A DNA stretch of 64,000 nt from PALSA-1316 sp964499365 (lineage in GTDB: Bacteria > Nitrospirota > Thermodesulfovibrionia > Thermodesulfovibrionales > UBA6898), in contig CAZCKU010000005.1 in NCBI GenBank assembly GCA_964499365.1, positions 124,001 to 188,000 of the forward strand. The letters run 5' to 3'. Positions 1-8,983 of the stretch are shown one piece after another. The translations under genes and the position numbers were made by a program. Below the pieces are notes generated by a model. The model made no database searches. It was not told the origin of the DNA and was given only the letters and a program-made list of their open reading frames with translations. Within the stretch, counting starts at the first letter, position 1, and every line of letters begins with the position of its first letter.

Positions 1-2029
1 CATGCGGAGCAGCCATTGAAGTGCCATTGCAGATGTTGTAACCGGCAAAGGGGGTCCCCGTGCAGTTCACATTCTGCCAGGATAATGGAGACGGTACCGA
101 TGTCGAGGTCGTCGGTACGGTGCTCAGGATATACGTACCCGGTGCACCGACGTGCACAGTCTGGAGCCCGAAGTTGCTGAAGGTTGCCCGCCGGTCATTC
201 TGATCGGTTGCTGCAACCGCAATAACATTATCCAGCACATAGGCTGCCGGATAGACCGGGTTTATGTCGTTATTGTCACCAATGCCGTCGCCGGTCGAAT
301 CCGTCGCCCCGTTTCCGGCTGCAGCAATGAGAAGCACCCCTGCCTGCCGTGCAGCAAGGATAGCGTCCCTCTCAGCATATGAATGGCCAGCTCCACCCAG
401 GCTTGCATTCAAGATCTTTATCCCCTTAAACGTAGCGTAGCCGATCGCATCGATGATCGCAGCGCTGGGGCATCCATCCGTACCGCAAACCTTCAGGGGC
501 ATAAGTTCGACATGCCAGTTGACGCCGGCAACCCCTTCCCCGTTGTTTCCTGTCGCCCCGATCGTGCCGGCAACGTGCGTTCCATGGCCCATATCGTCCC
601 AGGGATCGTTATTCCCGGCAATGAAGTTCCAGCCCCGCCAGTCGTCGATCTTCTTGTTGTTGTCATACTCGACGGTAAAAGCAGTATACGCAACGCTGTG
701 GTCCACCATCAGGGCAGCCTCAACCCTTCCTTCAAGGTCGTCCACAAATTTCCGTGCATCGGTCTTGGTTCCCACGATCGAGTCGTAATGCATCGGGATA
801 GCCACCTTCGGACGGATATGGAGGGCGGCCAGAACCGCCTCATCGGCAGTCATGACGTAGGTGCCCGAGGTCGGCAGGATGGCTACATCAGCGTTCCTGA
901 TAGCGCTGTTGGTAAGCATCTCGGGGATGTAATCAGTATCTCCGGCGAAATATATCCGCGGTCCCGGCTCCTGTGTCAGATCAACAACCGGGTTGGTTAT
1001 GCTGGTCGGCGCGTTAATATCCCGGTCACGGTTGACTGCAAAGACGAATCCGACCCAGTTATTTGCCCGGGGGTGATAATCCTGCGCCTTGTTGACGTTA
1101 TATGCAGGAACCGCCTCAATAGCAATGCCGCCCACCGAGAGCCTGTCGCCGGGTCTGACTGTCCGGATATTGGGGACCGCATGCGGCTTGAGCAATGGGA
1201 CATCGGTATTCAGGCGTGTTGCGCAATCGGCCGTCGTCACGATAACGGTGTTCGGGCCAAGCACCTTCACCACATCGGCCGGTGAGCAATGGTCAGAGTG
1301 GTCATGGGAGATAAGAATGATGTCCGCGACGTCTTCCCGCCTGATATCGTAGGGATCAGTATAAATCACCTGTTCCCCGACTATCTTGAAGGTGTCATGC
1401 CCCATCCAGTGCATATCCTGGAGCAGGACCTTGACCCTGTCAGCCCACATGTTGCCGACAAGGTCGGGATGCGTATAGTCAATGCCGGTATCGAGAATAC
1501 CCACTGCCACGCGCCTGCTCCCCACAGTGTAATCCCAGGCTCCGGCAGCCTTGATGTCTGCTCCGGCAGTACCGTTTGCATAGGTGCCGGTGTTCTGGAG
1601 CGCCCACTGCTGCGGTGTAAAGTAACGGTCATTCGGGTACTGCGAAACAGAGCGGAGATAGTTTGGCTCGGCATAGTCCACACTGGTATTGGCCATGTAC
1701 AGGGTTATCGCATCCTGAACGGACAGGCCTGCCGGAAGCTTCACGTGCTGAAGATTCGTAACATTCGGGAACTTCCTGATAAGCGTTGCCCCGGAGTTCT
1801 GATGGGCAAGGTCGATTGCCGTCTGGGACGTCCCCTCCCTGAATCTGACGAGGAGTTCGCCGTCCTTATATTTCGTATCACTGATCTTGTCAAGAATCGC
1901 CTTAGCCGTGGCAACCTTTGCGGTTGCTGTACCCTGCTGGCCTCCGCTCGCGGGGACATCTGCAGTCTTTGAAGTGCCGCAGGCGGCAAGGGACAGCATT
2001 AAGAAAGCTGATATAATTAGTTTATTCAT
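1..2029 (-). CDS. Subtilisin-family (S8) lipoprotein peptidase with nested metallo-beta-lactamase domain, C-terminus cut by window
   Basis: The frame is open from an ATG at 2029 (AAGGAGA upstream) to the window edge, about 676 residues. Residues 1-17 form a lipoprotein signal with lipobox LAAC. A fervidolysin-like prodomain follows (about 50-140), then the S8 catalytic domain with Asp180 (DTGIDYTHPDL), His485 (GHGTHVAG), an AAGN oxyanion motif and Ser671 (GTSMAAPH). I checked that these codons share one frame. Between Asp and His, where about 40-60 residues are usual, lies a complete MBL-fold hydrolase (about 197-450) with HDHSDH at 242-247, His319, Asp364 (AGDTD) and His414 (MHY). The peptidase sequence resumes at KIDDWRGWNF. 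By family knowledge it is an exported serine protease; a metal-dependent hydrolase role for the insert is inferred. The C-terminus lies outside the window. Confidence 0.9.
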   Translation of the reverse strand, partial: MNKLIISAFLMLSLAACGTSKTADVPASGGQQGTATAKVATAKAILDKISDTKYKDGELLVRFREGTSQTAIDLAHQNSGATLIRKFPNVTNLQHVKLPAGLSVQDAITLYMANTSVDYAEPNYLRSVSQYPNDRYFTPQQWALQNTGTYANGTAGADIKAAGAWDYTVGSRRVAVGILDTGIDYTHPDLVGNMWADRVKVLLQDMHWMGHDTFKIVGEQVIYTDPYDIRREDVADIILISHDHSDHCSPADVVKVLGPNTVIVTTADCATRLNTDVPLLKPHAVPNIRTVRPGDRLSVGGIAIEAVPAYNVNKAQDYHPRANNWVGFVFAVNRDRDINAPTSITNPVVDLTQEPGPRIYFAGDTDYIPEMLTNSAIRNADVAILPTSGTYVMTADEAVLAALHIRPKVAIPMHYDSIVGTKTDARKFVDDLEGRVEAALMVDHSVAYTAFTVEYDNNKKIDDWRGWNFIAGNNDPWDDMGHGTHVAGTIGATGNNGEGVAGVNWHVELMPLKVCGTDGCPSAAIIDAIGYATFKGIKILNASLGGAGHSYAERDAILAARQAGVLLIAAAGNGATDSTGDGIGDNNDINPVYPAAYVLDNVIAVAATDQNDRRATFSNFGLQTVHVGAPGTYILSTVPTTSTSVPSPLSWQNVNCTGTPFAGYNICNGTSMAAPH

Positions 2030-2114
2030 GCACACTCTCCTTCTTTCAAATCCTTCAACTGCTCGGTCCCCGGGTCAGGCCGGAGAATAACACTAAAGCC
2101 ATTTCAGCGGTACG

Positions 2115-2140
2115 AAAAAAGGGCGGGCTCACGCCCGCCC
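2115..2140 (-). terminator. Rho-independent terminator of the Ig-domain lipoprotein gene
   Basis: An 8-bp perfect GC stem (GGGCGGGC / GCCCGCCC, loop TCAC) is followed, read on the minus strand, by six T residues. It lies 11 bases after the stop of the 2151-4142 gene and separates it from the peptidase gene. Confidence 0.85.
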
Positions 2141-2150
2141 TGTATAAAAC

Positions 2151-4142
2151 TTACGGATGAACCGTAAAGGTTGTGGTCGCCGTCAACCCCACGTTGTCAA
2201 TGACCGTCAGGGTACAGGTCTGCGGTGACGATGCTGGGATGGACCCGACATTCTTGGGGTCAAGGGTCACGGTATTGCCGCTCACCGCAAGATTCCAGGG
2301 GCCCACCGGCGACACAAAGGCATTGTTACAGCCTGTCCCGTTGCCGGCCGAAATAACATACGGCGGCGTTCCCCCGGTTACCGAGAAGGTGACATCGTCT
2401 GACGTATTCCCGTCAGGGTTCGCAAGGCCGATGACATCGGTCCTGTTGACGCTGATGGCGAGGCCGGTCGTGGTTGTCTGCGGGAAGATGGTCAGGGTTC
2501 TGTTGACAGAGGCCCCGGCATTGTCCACAGCAGTCAGCGTTACCGTCGTCGTCGTCCCGACGTTATTAGCATAAAAAGTGAATGTAAAAGGCGTGGCAGC
2601 AAACGACCAGATACCTGAAGGTGTCAGTGCCGGATTGTCCGAGGTCACAATATACGGTCCGGTGCCCCCGACGACAGTCACCGTCACCAGGTTCGACGGT
2701 CCGTTCGCGGATGTAGCCTGACCAATCACATTGATTTTATCCAGTGTCATATTCAGCGCAAGCGGATTGACGGTAACGAGGACATTAACAAAGGCACCGG
2801 TACTGTCGCTCACCCGCAGGGATACGACGGTTGCGGTCGTTACTGCATTCGGGTCAACCGTAAACTGTGTAGCCGTGGCACCGAGCGAACCCGGACTTGC
2901 AATTACGCCGGGATTGGAGGACGTAACCGAATAGGGTCCTATGCCCCCTGTAATAAAGAAGGTCAGGTCATCGGATGCATTGGCATCGGGATTTGCAAGA
3001 CCCGTTACGGTGCCTGATGTTGGGGTGACTGTCAGAGCGGCTGCGACTGGTGTAACCGTAATGGCTCTGCTGCCGCTGCGCCCGCCAACAGAAGCAGTAA
3101 TCGTAATCGTTTGCACCACATTAACCGTCGGTGCGGTAAACGTGATCGTCGCCCTGCCGAACTGGTCTGTCTGTGAAAATGTTGTAGACCCGGTGGACGC
3201 GGCAAAGGTAACCGTCGTGCCGGTAGGCGGCGGCGTTCCGGCTGACGTCGCGACGGTTGCCGTTATCGTGGACGTGCCACCCGACGCAACGGTCGTGGGA
3301 TTCGCAGATACGGTCACCGTACCAATCGTCACCGGCTTCAGAAAGAGTGTCAGGACGCTGAAGGTGTTATTGTCAGCCTTGGCGGTGATATTGACCGTGC
3401 TTTCCGTGGTTCGAAGGATTGTCGGTGATACCCTCGCAAGGATCGATGCCTGGCCGTCGGCATTCGTATGAACGACCGGTGCTGTTGTCGAGGAACCAAG
3501 AGGGAAGGTCACCTCGGGACTGTCTGAGCCGAACGTAACAGCGCTGTTAAGAAGGCGGTCTCCTGCGGAATCAGTGACCGTCGCCCGGACAATGGCATCC
3601 GTTTTCCCTGCGGGCTCAAGGAGAATGAAATCGCTGTCTTCGTTGAAAATATCGTTATTGTTACTGTCCACATCAAGTGTCAGGGAAGACAGGTTCGTGG
3701 ATCCGGTAATCGGCGGGGTAGGCCATGCCATATCAAACGGCGTAAAAAAAACAGTCTTCTTGTCTCTGATCTTTTCTGTCCCTGTATTGTCGGCATTCAC
3801 CTCTGCCAGGACGGTCGCAAAGCCGACGGTCGCGGAGTAGAGAGTTGCCGTCGCGATGCCGCTTGCGTCGGTCACCGAGGTCGTTCTGTCAAGTACGCCT
3901 GTTGTCGAAAGGTTCGTCCAGACAACCTGCCTGTTCGGTATCGGCACGCCGTTGCCGTCGATGGCCTTGGTCTTGAGGTAGCAATAGCCGTTCGTCTGGT
4001 TCACGTACGACGTTGCCAGCAACTCTACGCGGGAAACAACACCCGGATTGACCCCTGTCGGGGTGTCAGACGTTGAATTGCCGCCACCGCATCCGATAAG
4101 GGCCGCTGCTACTATGATGAGTGATACTATTTTCTTTATCAT
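2151..4142 (-). CDS. Large secreted lipoprotein with repeated Ig-like (Big_1-type) domains
   Basis: 663 residues from the ATG at 4142, preceded by GGAGGG; an in-frame TTG 18 bases upstream would put the ribosome site inside the gene. The signal peptide ends in lipobox LIGC, followed by GGG. The first half holds three invasin/intimin-like Ig modules (about 35-125, 175-275, 280-365) with patterns such as TVTVSANPTTVASGGTSTI. The second half has three related repeats of about 90 residues sharing GLANPD, SDD and TGG-PY. It is probably anchored to the outer membrane or exposed at the surface, acting as a structural or adhesive protein. No catalytic motif is seen and the ligand cannot be named. Confidence 0.75.
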   Translation of the reverse strand: MIKKIVSLIIVAAALIGCGGGNSTSDTPTGVNPGVVSRVELLATSYVNQTNGYCYLKTKAIDGNGVPIPNRQVVWTNLSTTGVLDRTTSVTDASGIATATLYSATVGFATVLAEVNADNTGTEKIRDKKTVFFTPFDMAWPTPPITGSTNLSSLTLDVDSNNNDIFNEDSDFILLEPAGKTDAIVRATVTDSAGDRLLNSAVTFGSDSPEVTFPLGSSTTAPVVHTNADGQASILARVSPTILRTTESTVNITAKADNNTFSVLTLFLKPVTIGTVTVSANPTTVASGGTSTITATVATSAGTPPPTGTTVTFAASTGSTTFSQTDQFGRATITFTAPTVNVVQTITITASVGGRSGSRAITVTPVAAALTVTPTSGTVTGLANPDANASDDLTFFITGGIGPYSVTSSNPGVIASPGSLGATATQFTVDPNAVTTATVVSLRVSDSTGAFVNVLVTVNPLALNMTLDKINVIGQATSANGPSNLVTVTVVGGTGPYIVTSDNPALTPSGIWSFAATPFTFTFYANNVGTTTTVTLTAVDNAGASVNRTLTIFPQTTTTGLAISVNRTDVIGLANPDGNTSDDVTFSVTGGTPPYVISAGNGTGCNNAFVSPVGPWNLAVSGNTVTLDPKNVGSIPASSPQTCTLTVIDNVGLTATTTFTVHP

Positions 4143-4153
4143 TTTCCCTCCTG

Positions 4154-4759
4154 CTAACAATTATCGAAGTTACTCAGCCAGAGGTCAATTTCTGTCTCAA
4201 AGTGCCCGGCCTTGCCGAAATTATTGATATAGTTGCAGCTGAACTTCGCCACATAGTGGGTAGGCCGCTCAGCAGGGATGCTGGTCCCGGTCACATATAC
4301 CGGGGTGGAATACTGGAGTTTTCTGGCGATATCAATAAGCGTAACGGCACAGGTATTCGTCCCCTCGTTCAGTTTGCAATTCGGGAATATCGTGAGTTTT
4401 TCTATGATCGGGGCAGCCGGGTCTTCGTTGGCCTTGATATACGTTATTGTGCATTCCTCAACACTTGCCGGGAAGTGGGCTGATGTAATCTCAGGCGTCA
4501 GGTTGGAGGTGATCACGGTTAAATTGACATCCTCTCTCGTGAAGGTTTCGACCGTGGTACACGTATTCGTTGCAGTATCAAAAGCGCAGCAATCCTGGAC
4601 CGTATCTATGTCAGGGGTTGTCCTCGACAAGATCGCTGATTGAATCATGATGCCTGTATCTCCGGTGTCAGACCCAGGGGCGCCGCCGGTGCCGCCGCAG
4701 CTTATGAGGACAACCAGGATAAAGCTTATAAGTATAAGGCTGTGATATCTTCTATTCAT
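4154..4759 (-). CDS. Small cysteine-rich lipoprotein of unknown function
   Basis: 201 residues from the ATG at 4759 with AGGAGG upstream; the open frame extends further 5' but without a ribosome site. The signal peptide ends LVVLISC, a lipobox, followed by GGTGG. The mature part has about a dozen cysteines (DCC, NTCT, EECT, NCK, NTCA, SCN, a final NC), suggesting disulfides in the periplasm or outside the cell. I recognise no family. It ends 12 bases before the Ig-domain lipoprotein start, so the two are probably co-transcribed and may work as a pair. Confidence 0.6.
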   Translation of the reverse strand: MNRRYHSLILISFILVVLISCGGTGGAPGSDTGDTGIMIQSAILSRTTPDIDTVQDCCAFDTATNTCTTVETFTREDVNLTVITSNLTPEITSAHFPASVEECTITYIKANEDPAAPIIEKLTIFPNCKLNEGTNTCAVTLIDIARKLQYSTPVYVTGTSIPAERPTHYVAKFSCNYINNFGKAGHFETEIDLWLSNFDNC

Positions 4760-4805
4760 TACTTCCTCCTTGCTGAATTTACCTTCACAATCTTGATGGT
4801 TCCGG

Positions 4806-4836
4806 ATCCTCCGGTCAAGCCGGCAGGCCGGAGGAT
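4806..4836. repeat. REP-like palindrome upstream of lipoprotein operon
   Basis: Perfect 9-bp inverted arms ATCCTCCGG and CCGGAGGAT around a 13-base centre. The core resembles the CCGG-CCGG palindrome at 45861-45881, consistent with a dispersed REP-type family. Confidence 0.5.
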
Positions 4837-4947
4837 GACAGGCATAACTGCTCCCTGTTTCAACAGTCTTAACCCGGCCTGACCGGGAATACAGACAGTA
4901 CATCTGTCGTATCCACTACTATACGAACAGGCTAGATGCCCGCGGCT

Positions 4948-7290
4948 TTATTTGTTTTCAGCCTGCTGCGTTACGATAGTCGGCGTTATAAAGATAAGCA
5001 ATTCCTTGACATCAGGGCCGGTCTGCGTCCTTGTCTTGAAAAGCCAGCCCAGGCCGGGTATCTTGTTGAAAAACGGAACGCCGTCTTCCGTGGTAGCCTC
5101 ATCGCGCCGGTAGATGCCTCCAAGTACAAGCGTCTCTCCATTCTTGACCAGGGCCTGTGTTGTCATGCTCTTTGTATTAACCACGGCTTCTGCACCGGCT
5201 GTCCCTGGCTGAAGGCTGTTATCTGTCGCAATCACCTTCAACTGCACAAATCCGTCGGGAGTTATCTTCGGAGTAACGTTCAGGCTCAATGTAGCCGTTA
5301 CGGCTGTCGATGTGGTGCCTGCCTGACTCACGGTCGGAATGTAGAAGGTCGTACCCTGCTGTATGGTTGCCTGCTCATTGTCCATCGTCAGTATCTTGGG
5401 ACTGGACAATGTCTTGGCCTTTGTAATGGATTCGAGCGCAGAAAGCGACAGATCAACCTTCAGGGCGTTCACCGCTCCGACAGTCATGCCGAGCGCCCCG
5501 CCAGGAGTGGTAGCGTTTGGACCCGGGGTCAGCACAGGTGTATTCACGCCAAAGGTACCACCCACCGGATATGCCCCCGAGCGGATGCTCATCGCACCGC
5601 CCCATCTGATGCCGAGATTCTGGCTATGCGTTGTTGAGACCTCGACAATTTTTGCTTCTATCATGACCTGGGGCTTGGTGACATCCATCACCTTCACCAG
5701 TTCCTTCATCTTGTCAATGCTCTTCTGCGTATCCTTGATGATCAGGGTATTCATCCGCACATCCTGGGTAATAGTCCCACGGGGGCTCATCAGTTTGCCC
5801 GCGGTAAATGCTGCCGCCAGATCAGCGGACGTTGCATAATTGACCCTGATTATCTCCTGCACCAGATCCTCTGTCTTTTCCTGGGTGACCTTAGCCGCAG
5901 ATCTCTCGTCGGCTATCTTGTTAAAGACGCTCCGGGGGGCTATCCAGAGTATATTGCCGTCAATCGACTTGCCAAGGGTGAAGGTATTGAGGATTATGTC
6001 AAGGGCCTGGTCCCAGGGCACGTTCATCAGTTTAATCGTAATCTTTCCCTTGATGGCCGGATCGAGCACGAGATTATAGCCGTTCACATCGGCCAATAGC
6101 CTGAAGATCGGACCGATTTCAGCATCCTGAAAATCGAGGGATATCTTCTTCCCTGAATATCTCTTCTCCGGCATCACGGCGTTATCAGCAGGCAGGTCTT
6201 TAACGCCAGCCTCTTTTGCCGGTTCTTTATCTGCAGGAGCAGGCATCAGCTGCGCTGCAAATCCGTTCGGCTCCCGATGGTTCGTACTCTTAGCCTGAGC
6301 AGATTCCTGAATCTGCGCTTCCTTTGAAGCCTCCCGGCCCGGTGTTTCTTTCATAGCCGCAACATAAGCGGCCGGAATGGTTTTTCCCCTGAGTGCCACC
6401 TCAATCGACTTGCCGATCGCGGTAACTTCAAACTTGGTTTTCTCCCGGAGATCGAGGACCAGGCGGACTTTCTCTTTGTGGCGGCCGGCCCTGATGCCCT
6501 TCAGCGGAGAGGCGATGTTCGTCGGAATGGCGGCGTTCATCACCACGCCCGGGATATCGATTACAATCCGCTCGTCAATCGGAAAGACGTTCGGCATCAT
6601 CGAGCCATTGCCCGCTATGACAACCTTTGCTCCTTCTGCAACCCTGCTCACTTCAATGGCTGTAATCTCCGTTGCACGGGGGATATAGGCTATTACGCCT
6701 TCTGCCGGTTTTTCAGCGGACGGGGCAACAGCTTCCGGCGTCTTCGCCGGCTCGGACAGCGGCACGGCTGCGGAGACGACGCCCGCTGCCGGAGCAGATT
6801 CCGCAGACGGGGCCGACTCAGCCTTTGCACTGCCGGCAGCCAGTTCTTCCGATGCAACAGAAGGCACAGGTTCTTCCGGCTTCACCGAGAGCGTCAGGGT
6901 ATTGTCTGCGTAGACAGGAGTAACGGTTGAAGGGCTCTGAAGCGCTATAGTTATCTTCAGGGCCTTATTCGGCGAATCGATCTGCTGCGGAACAACCTCG
7001 GTAATGCCGGACTTGTCAGAGACAATCCTGTCGCGAAAAATGCCTGCGCCCATATCCGGGATATCGATCGTCATCCGGTAAGGGTCGTTGCCTTTATACA
7101 TCGTATAGACAAACTGCTTGTTGCTGACAATCACAATGCCGTTATCCAGGAGCCGTATATCGGTCAGAACCAGCGGCTCTTCGGACGCCGGGGCATCGGC
7201 CTTCACGTTCGACCTCGATGCACAGCCTGCCGAGAGCACAAGCATGAATATGGACAATAAAAGCAATGCTGGATTGATAATCTTCTTCAT
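4948..7290 (-). CDS. pilQ: Type IV pilus secretin PilQ
   Basis: 780 residues. PilQ forms the outer-membrane ring through which type IV pili pass. The N-terminal signal ends in a lipobox-like LSAGC. Two AMIN peptidoglycan-binding modules (about 38-135 and 205-300) are separated by an Ala/Pro/Glu-rich linker. A short secretin/TonB N-terminal module starts near 382 (KISLDFQDAEIGPIF), then a secretin N1-type domain, and the secretin barrel runs from about 540 (KPQVMIEAKIVEVS) to the end, with the family motif VPFFNKIPGLGWLFK. It is last in pilMNOPQ; its ATG overlaps the pilP stop (TAATG). Domain order and neighbours make the call secure. Confidence 0.95.
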   Translation of the reverse strand: MKKIINPALLLLSIFMLVLSAGCASRSNVKADAPASEEPLVLTDIRLLDNGIVIVSNKQFVYTMYKGNDPYRMTIDIPDMGAGIFRDRIVSDKSGITEVVPQQIDSPNKALKITIALQSPSTVTPVYADNTLTLSVKPEEPVPSVASEELAAGSAKAESAPSAESAPAAGVVSAAVPLSEPAKTPEAVAPSAEKPAEGVIAYIPRATEITAIEVSRVAEGAKVVIAGNGSMMPNVFPIDERIVIDIPGVVMNAAIPTNIASPLKGIRAGRHKEKVRLVLDLREKTKFEVTAIGKSIEVALRGKTIPAAYVAAMKETPGREASKEAQIQESAQAKSTNHREPNGFAAQLMPAPADKEPAKEAGVKDLPADNAVMPEKRYSGKKISLDFQDAEIGPIFRLLADVNGYNLVLDPAIKGKITIKLMNVPWDQALDIILNTFTLGKSIDGNILWIAPRSVFNKIADERSAAKVTQEKTEDLVQEIIRVNYATSADLAAAFTAGKLMSPRGTITQDVRMNTLIIKDTQKSIDKMKELVKVMDVTKPQVMIEAKIVEVSTTHSQNLGIRWGGAMSIRSGAYPVGGTFGVNTPVLTPGPNATTPGGALGMTVGAVNALKVDLSLSALESITKAKTLSSPKILTMDNEQATIQQGTTFYIPTVSQAGTTSTAVTATLSLNVTPKITPDGFVQLKVIATDNSLQPGTAGAEAVVNTKSMTTQALVKNGETLVLGGIYRRDEATTEDGVPFFNKIPGLGWLFKTRTQTGPDVKELLIFITPTIVTQQAENK

Positions 7291-7808
7291 TATTCCCCCT
7301 CCTGGCGGAGTTTCAGTATGGTGTCTTTCGTTTGTATCTGACCTCGATAGTCCTTGACCTTCTCAGTAATCTTGACCGTCTTCTGCGTTATCTCTTCAAC
7401 CCGGCCGCCGTACAGACCCAGGGTCATGCCCTTCTTGATCGTATATGACTTGCCGTCCGGCAGCGTTATCATTGCGTAGTGATTGTTCTTTTCCCACGCG
7501 ATGGCGATCAGTTTGATCTCATCAACATCAAAGTTCTCGATCGGATTGGCCTTTTTCTTGAACTTCGGCTTTTCCTTGATATCGACGATAAGAGACATGA
7601 AGGGATCCCTCCTGCCTTTTGCGTCATACGCGTAGACCTCTTTTTCGATCTTCGGCTCTTCGGGCTGCTGGACCTGAACCACCGGTGCCTGGGCAACCGG
7701 CGGTGCGGCAACCGGGACCACAGGCTTCGGCTTGTCCTTACAGCCGGCGAGGCCCAGAAGACCCAATACTGCCACGAGCGCTGCCATTCTGTATGTCATT
7801 GAAATCAT
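7290..7808 (-). CDS. pilP: Type IV pilus inner-membrane lipoprotein PilP
   Basis: 172 residues; ATG at 7808 with a weak GGAAAG upstream (a second ATG lies three codons on). The signal ends LLGLAGC, a lipobox. A Pro/Val-rich stretch (about 30-50) precedes the globular PilP domain with YDAKGRRDPF, the segment typical of PilP at the linker/domain junction. PilP links the PilMNO inner-membrane platform to the PilQ secretin in the periplasm. It sits five bases after pilO and overlaps pilQ by one base. Confidence 0.9.
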   Translation of the reverse strand: MISMTYRMAALVAVLGLLGLAGCKDKPKPVVPVAAPPVAQAPVVQVQQPEEPKIEKEVYAYDAKGRRDPFMSLIVDIKEKPKFKKKANPIENFDVDEIKLIAIAWEKNNHYAMITLPDGKSYTIKKGMTLGLYGGRVEEITQKTVKITEKVKDYRGQIQTKDTILKLRQEGE

Positions 7809-7812
7809 ATGT

Positions 7813-8436
7813 TTATTTCTTTCCAGCCGGTTTTTTCCCGATTTCGGAATCGGGTACTGCTGAGAAGGTTGACAGGGTGAATGTTATGTCCAACAGATTA
7901 TTTGCGGGGTCTTTACCCTTTCTGATGTTGCCAAAAGTGATGGTGCCCACGTTCACAATTCTGTTCGTTTTGGTAAGACTGCTGAGGAACCGGCCGTAAT
8001 CATGATATGTTCCGGTCACCACGATATCACTCGGGATCTCAAAAACAATACCGCTGGGATGCTGGACCCTAGACTTCGGTTTCCATGACTTGACGTCCAG
8101 ACCTGACGCGGTGCTCAGGTCAGAGATCTGCTTCAGAAGTCCCGAGACTTCCTTTTCGACCGGGAGCTGCTCCTTCAGTTCGTTGAGACGAACAAGCAGT
8201 TTCTCGTTCTCTTTCTGGAGAACATCAAGTTTTGCGACCTTGGCCTGGCTTTCTGCAATCTTGTTGTTCTGCACGTCGATCCTCGCATCAAGCGTTTTGA
8301 TCTCCTTCTGTTTCGGCATAATGAAAATGATCACCGTTGCCACCACGATAATCACCGCCGGGAGCACAGCGATAATTGCCTTTGCATAAACCGGAAGGTT
8401 TTTGAAGTCGATCTTTATCGGAGAGACCAGTGCCAT
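7813..8436 (-). CDS. pilO: Type IV pilus assembly protein PilO
   Basis: 207 residues: a short cytoplasmic N-terminus, one membrane segment (about 17-38), a coiled coil (about 40-100, with KIAESQAKVAKLDVLQKEN) and a C-terminal ferredoxin-like periplasmic domain. PilO heterodimerises with PilN in the inner-membrane alignment complex. It lies two bases after pilN. Confidence 0.92.
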   Translation of the reverse strand: MALVSPIKIDFKNLPVYAKAIIAVLPAVIIVVATVIIFIMPKQKEIKTLDARIDVQNNKIAESQAKVAKLDVLQKENEKLLVRLNELKEQLPVEKEVSGLLKQISDLSTASGLDVKSWKPKSRVQHPSGIVFEIPSDIVVTGTYHDYGRFLSSLTKTNRIVNVGTITFGNIRKGKDPANNLLDITFTLSTFSAVPDSEIGKKPAGKK

Positions 8437-8437
8437 G

Positions 8438-8983
8438 CTATGCCTTCACCTTGATCACGAGACTGAAGGTGTAGACGGAAAACCCTGACACCTGACTCTG
8501 CACGGATTCATTGAGATAGACATCGGCAAACAGTTTTGACCCCTTCAGATTATTGACATAGTTGACAACATCCGTATTGGTAAAAGCGGTACAGTTCAAC
8601 TTGAGTTCAGCCCCTGAGTTTTTGAGATTCATACCCGTAACCCAGACGCCGTTGGGGAGCTGGGCACTGACCTCATCAAGGACCTTGACAGGAAGCGTCT
8701 TGTTCTTGCCAAGCTGCTCGATTATGTCTTTGCGGGCCTTATAGTCCTGGTTGCGTTTTTCGTAATCAGTCACTGCCTGAATCTTCTTGTCGAGCTCCGC
8801 AATCTTCACGTCATTCGAGGCGACCAGGCTCTTTCGTGATGTAACCTTTGCACTGAACATGTAGTAAACATAGAACATGACTGCCGCGGACAACAGCGTC
8901 ACGAGCACCGCCGCAATCACAAAGCCGGGGACCTGCGCCGCTTTCTTCTTCTTCTTGACCGGAAGCAGATTGACTTTAATCAT
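8438..8983 (-). CDS. pilN: Type IV pilus assembly protein PilN
   Basis: 181 residues beginning MIKVNLLP, a short N-terminal tail like the one that docks into PilM in characterised systems, followed by a lysine run, one membrane helix (about 20-43), a coiled coil and a ferredoxin-like periplasmic domain. It overlaps the end of pilM by four bases (ATGA), implying translational coupling. Confidence 0.92.
   Translation of the reverse strand: MIKVNLLPVKKKKKAAQVPGFVIAAVLVTLLSAAVMFYVYYMFSAKVTSRKSLVASNDVKIAELDKKIQAVTDYEKRNQDYKARKDIIEQLGKNKTLPVKVLDEVSAQLPNGVWVTGMNLKNSGAELKLNCTAFTNTDVVNYVNNLKGSKLFADVYLNESVQSQVSGFSVYTFSLVIKVKA

Noticed and set aside
1..2029. Separate peptidase and MBL genes joined by a frameshift or sequencing error
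   Set aside because: All catalytic codons share one phase from the ATG at 2029, and the insert has no start or ribosome site of its own and no internal stop.
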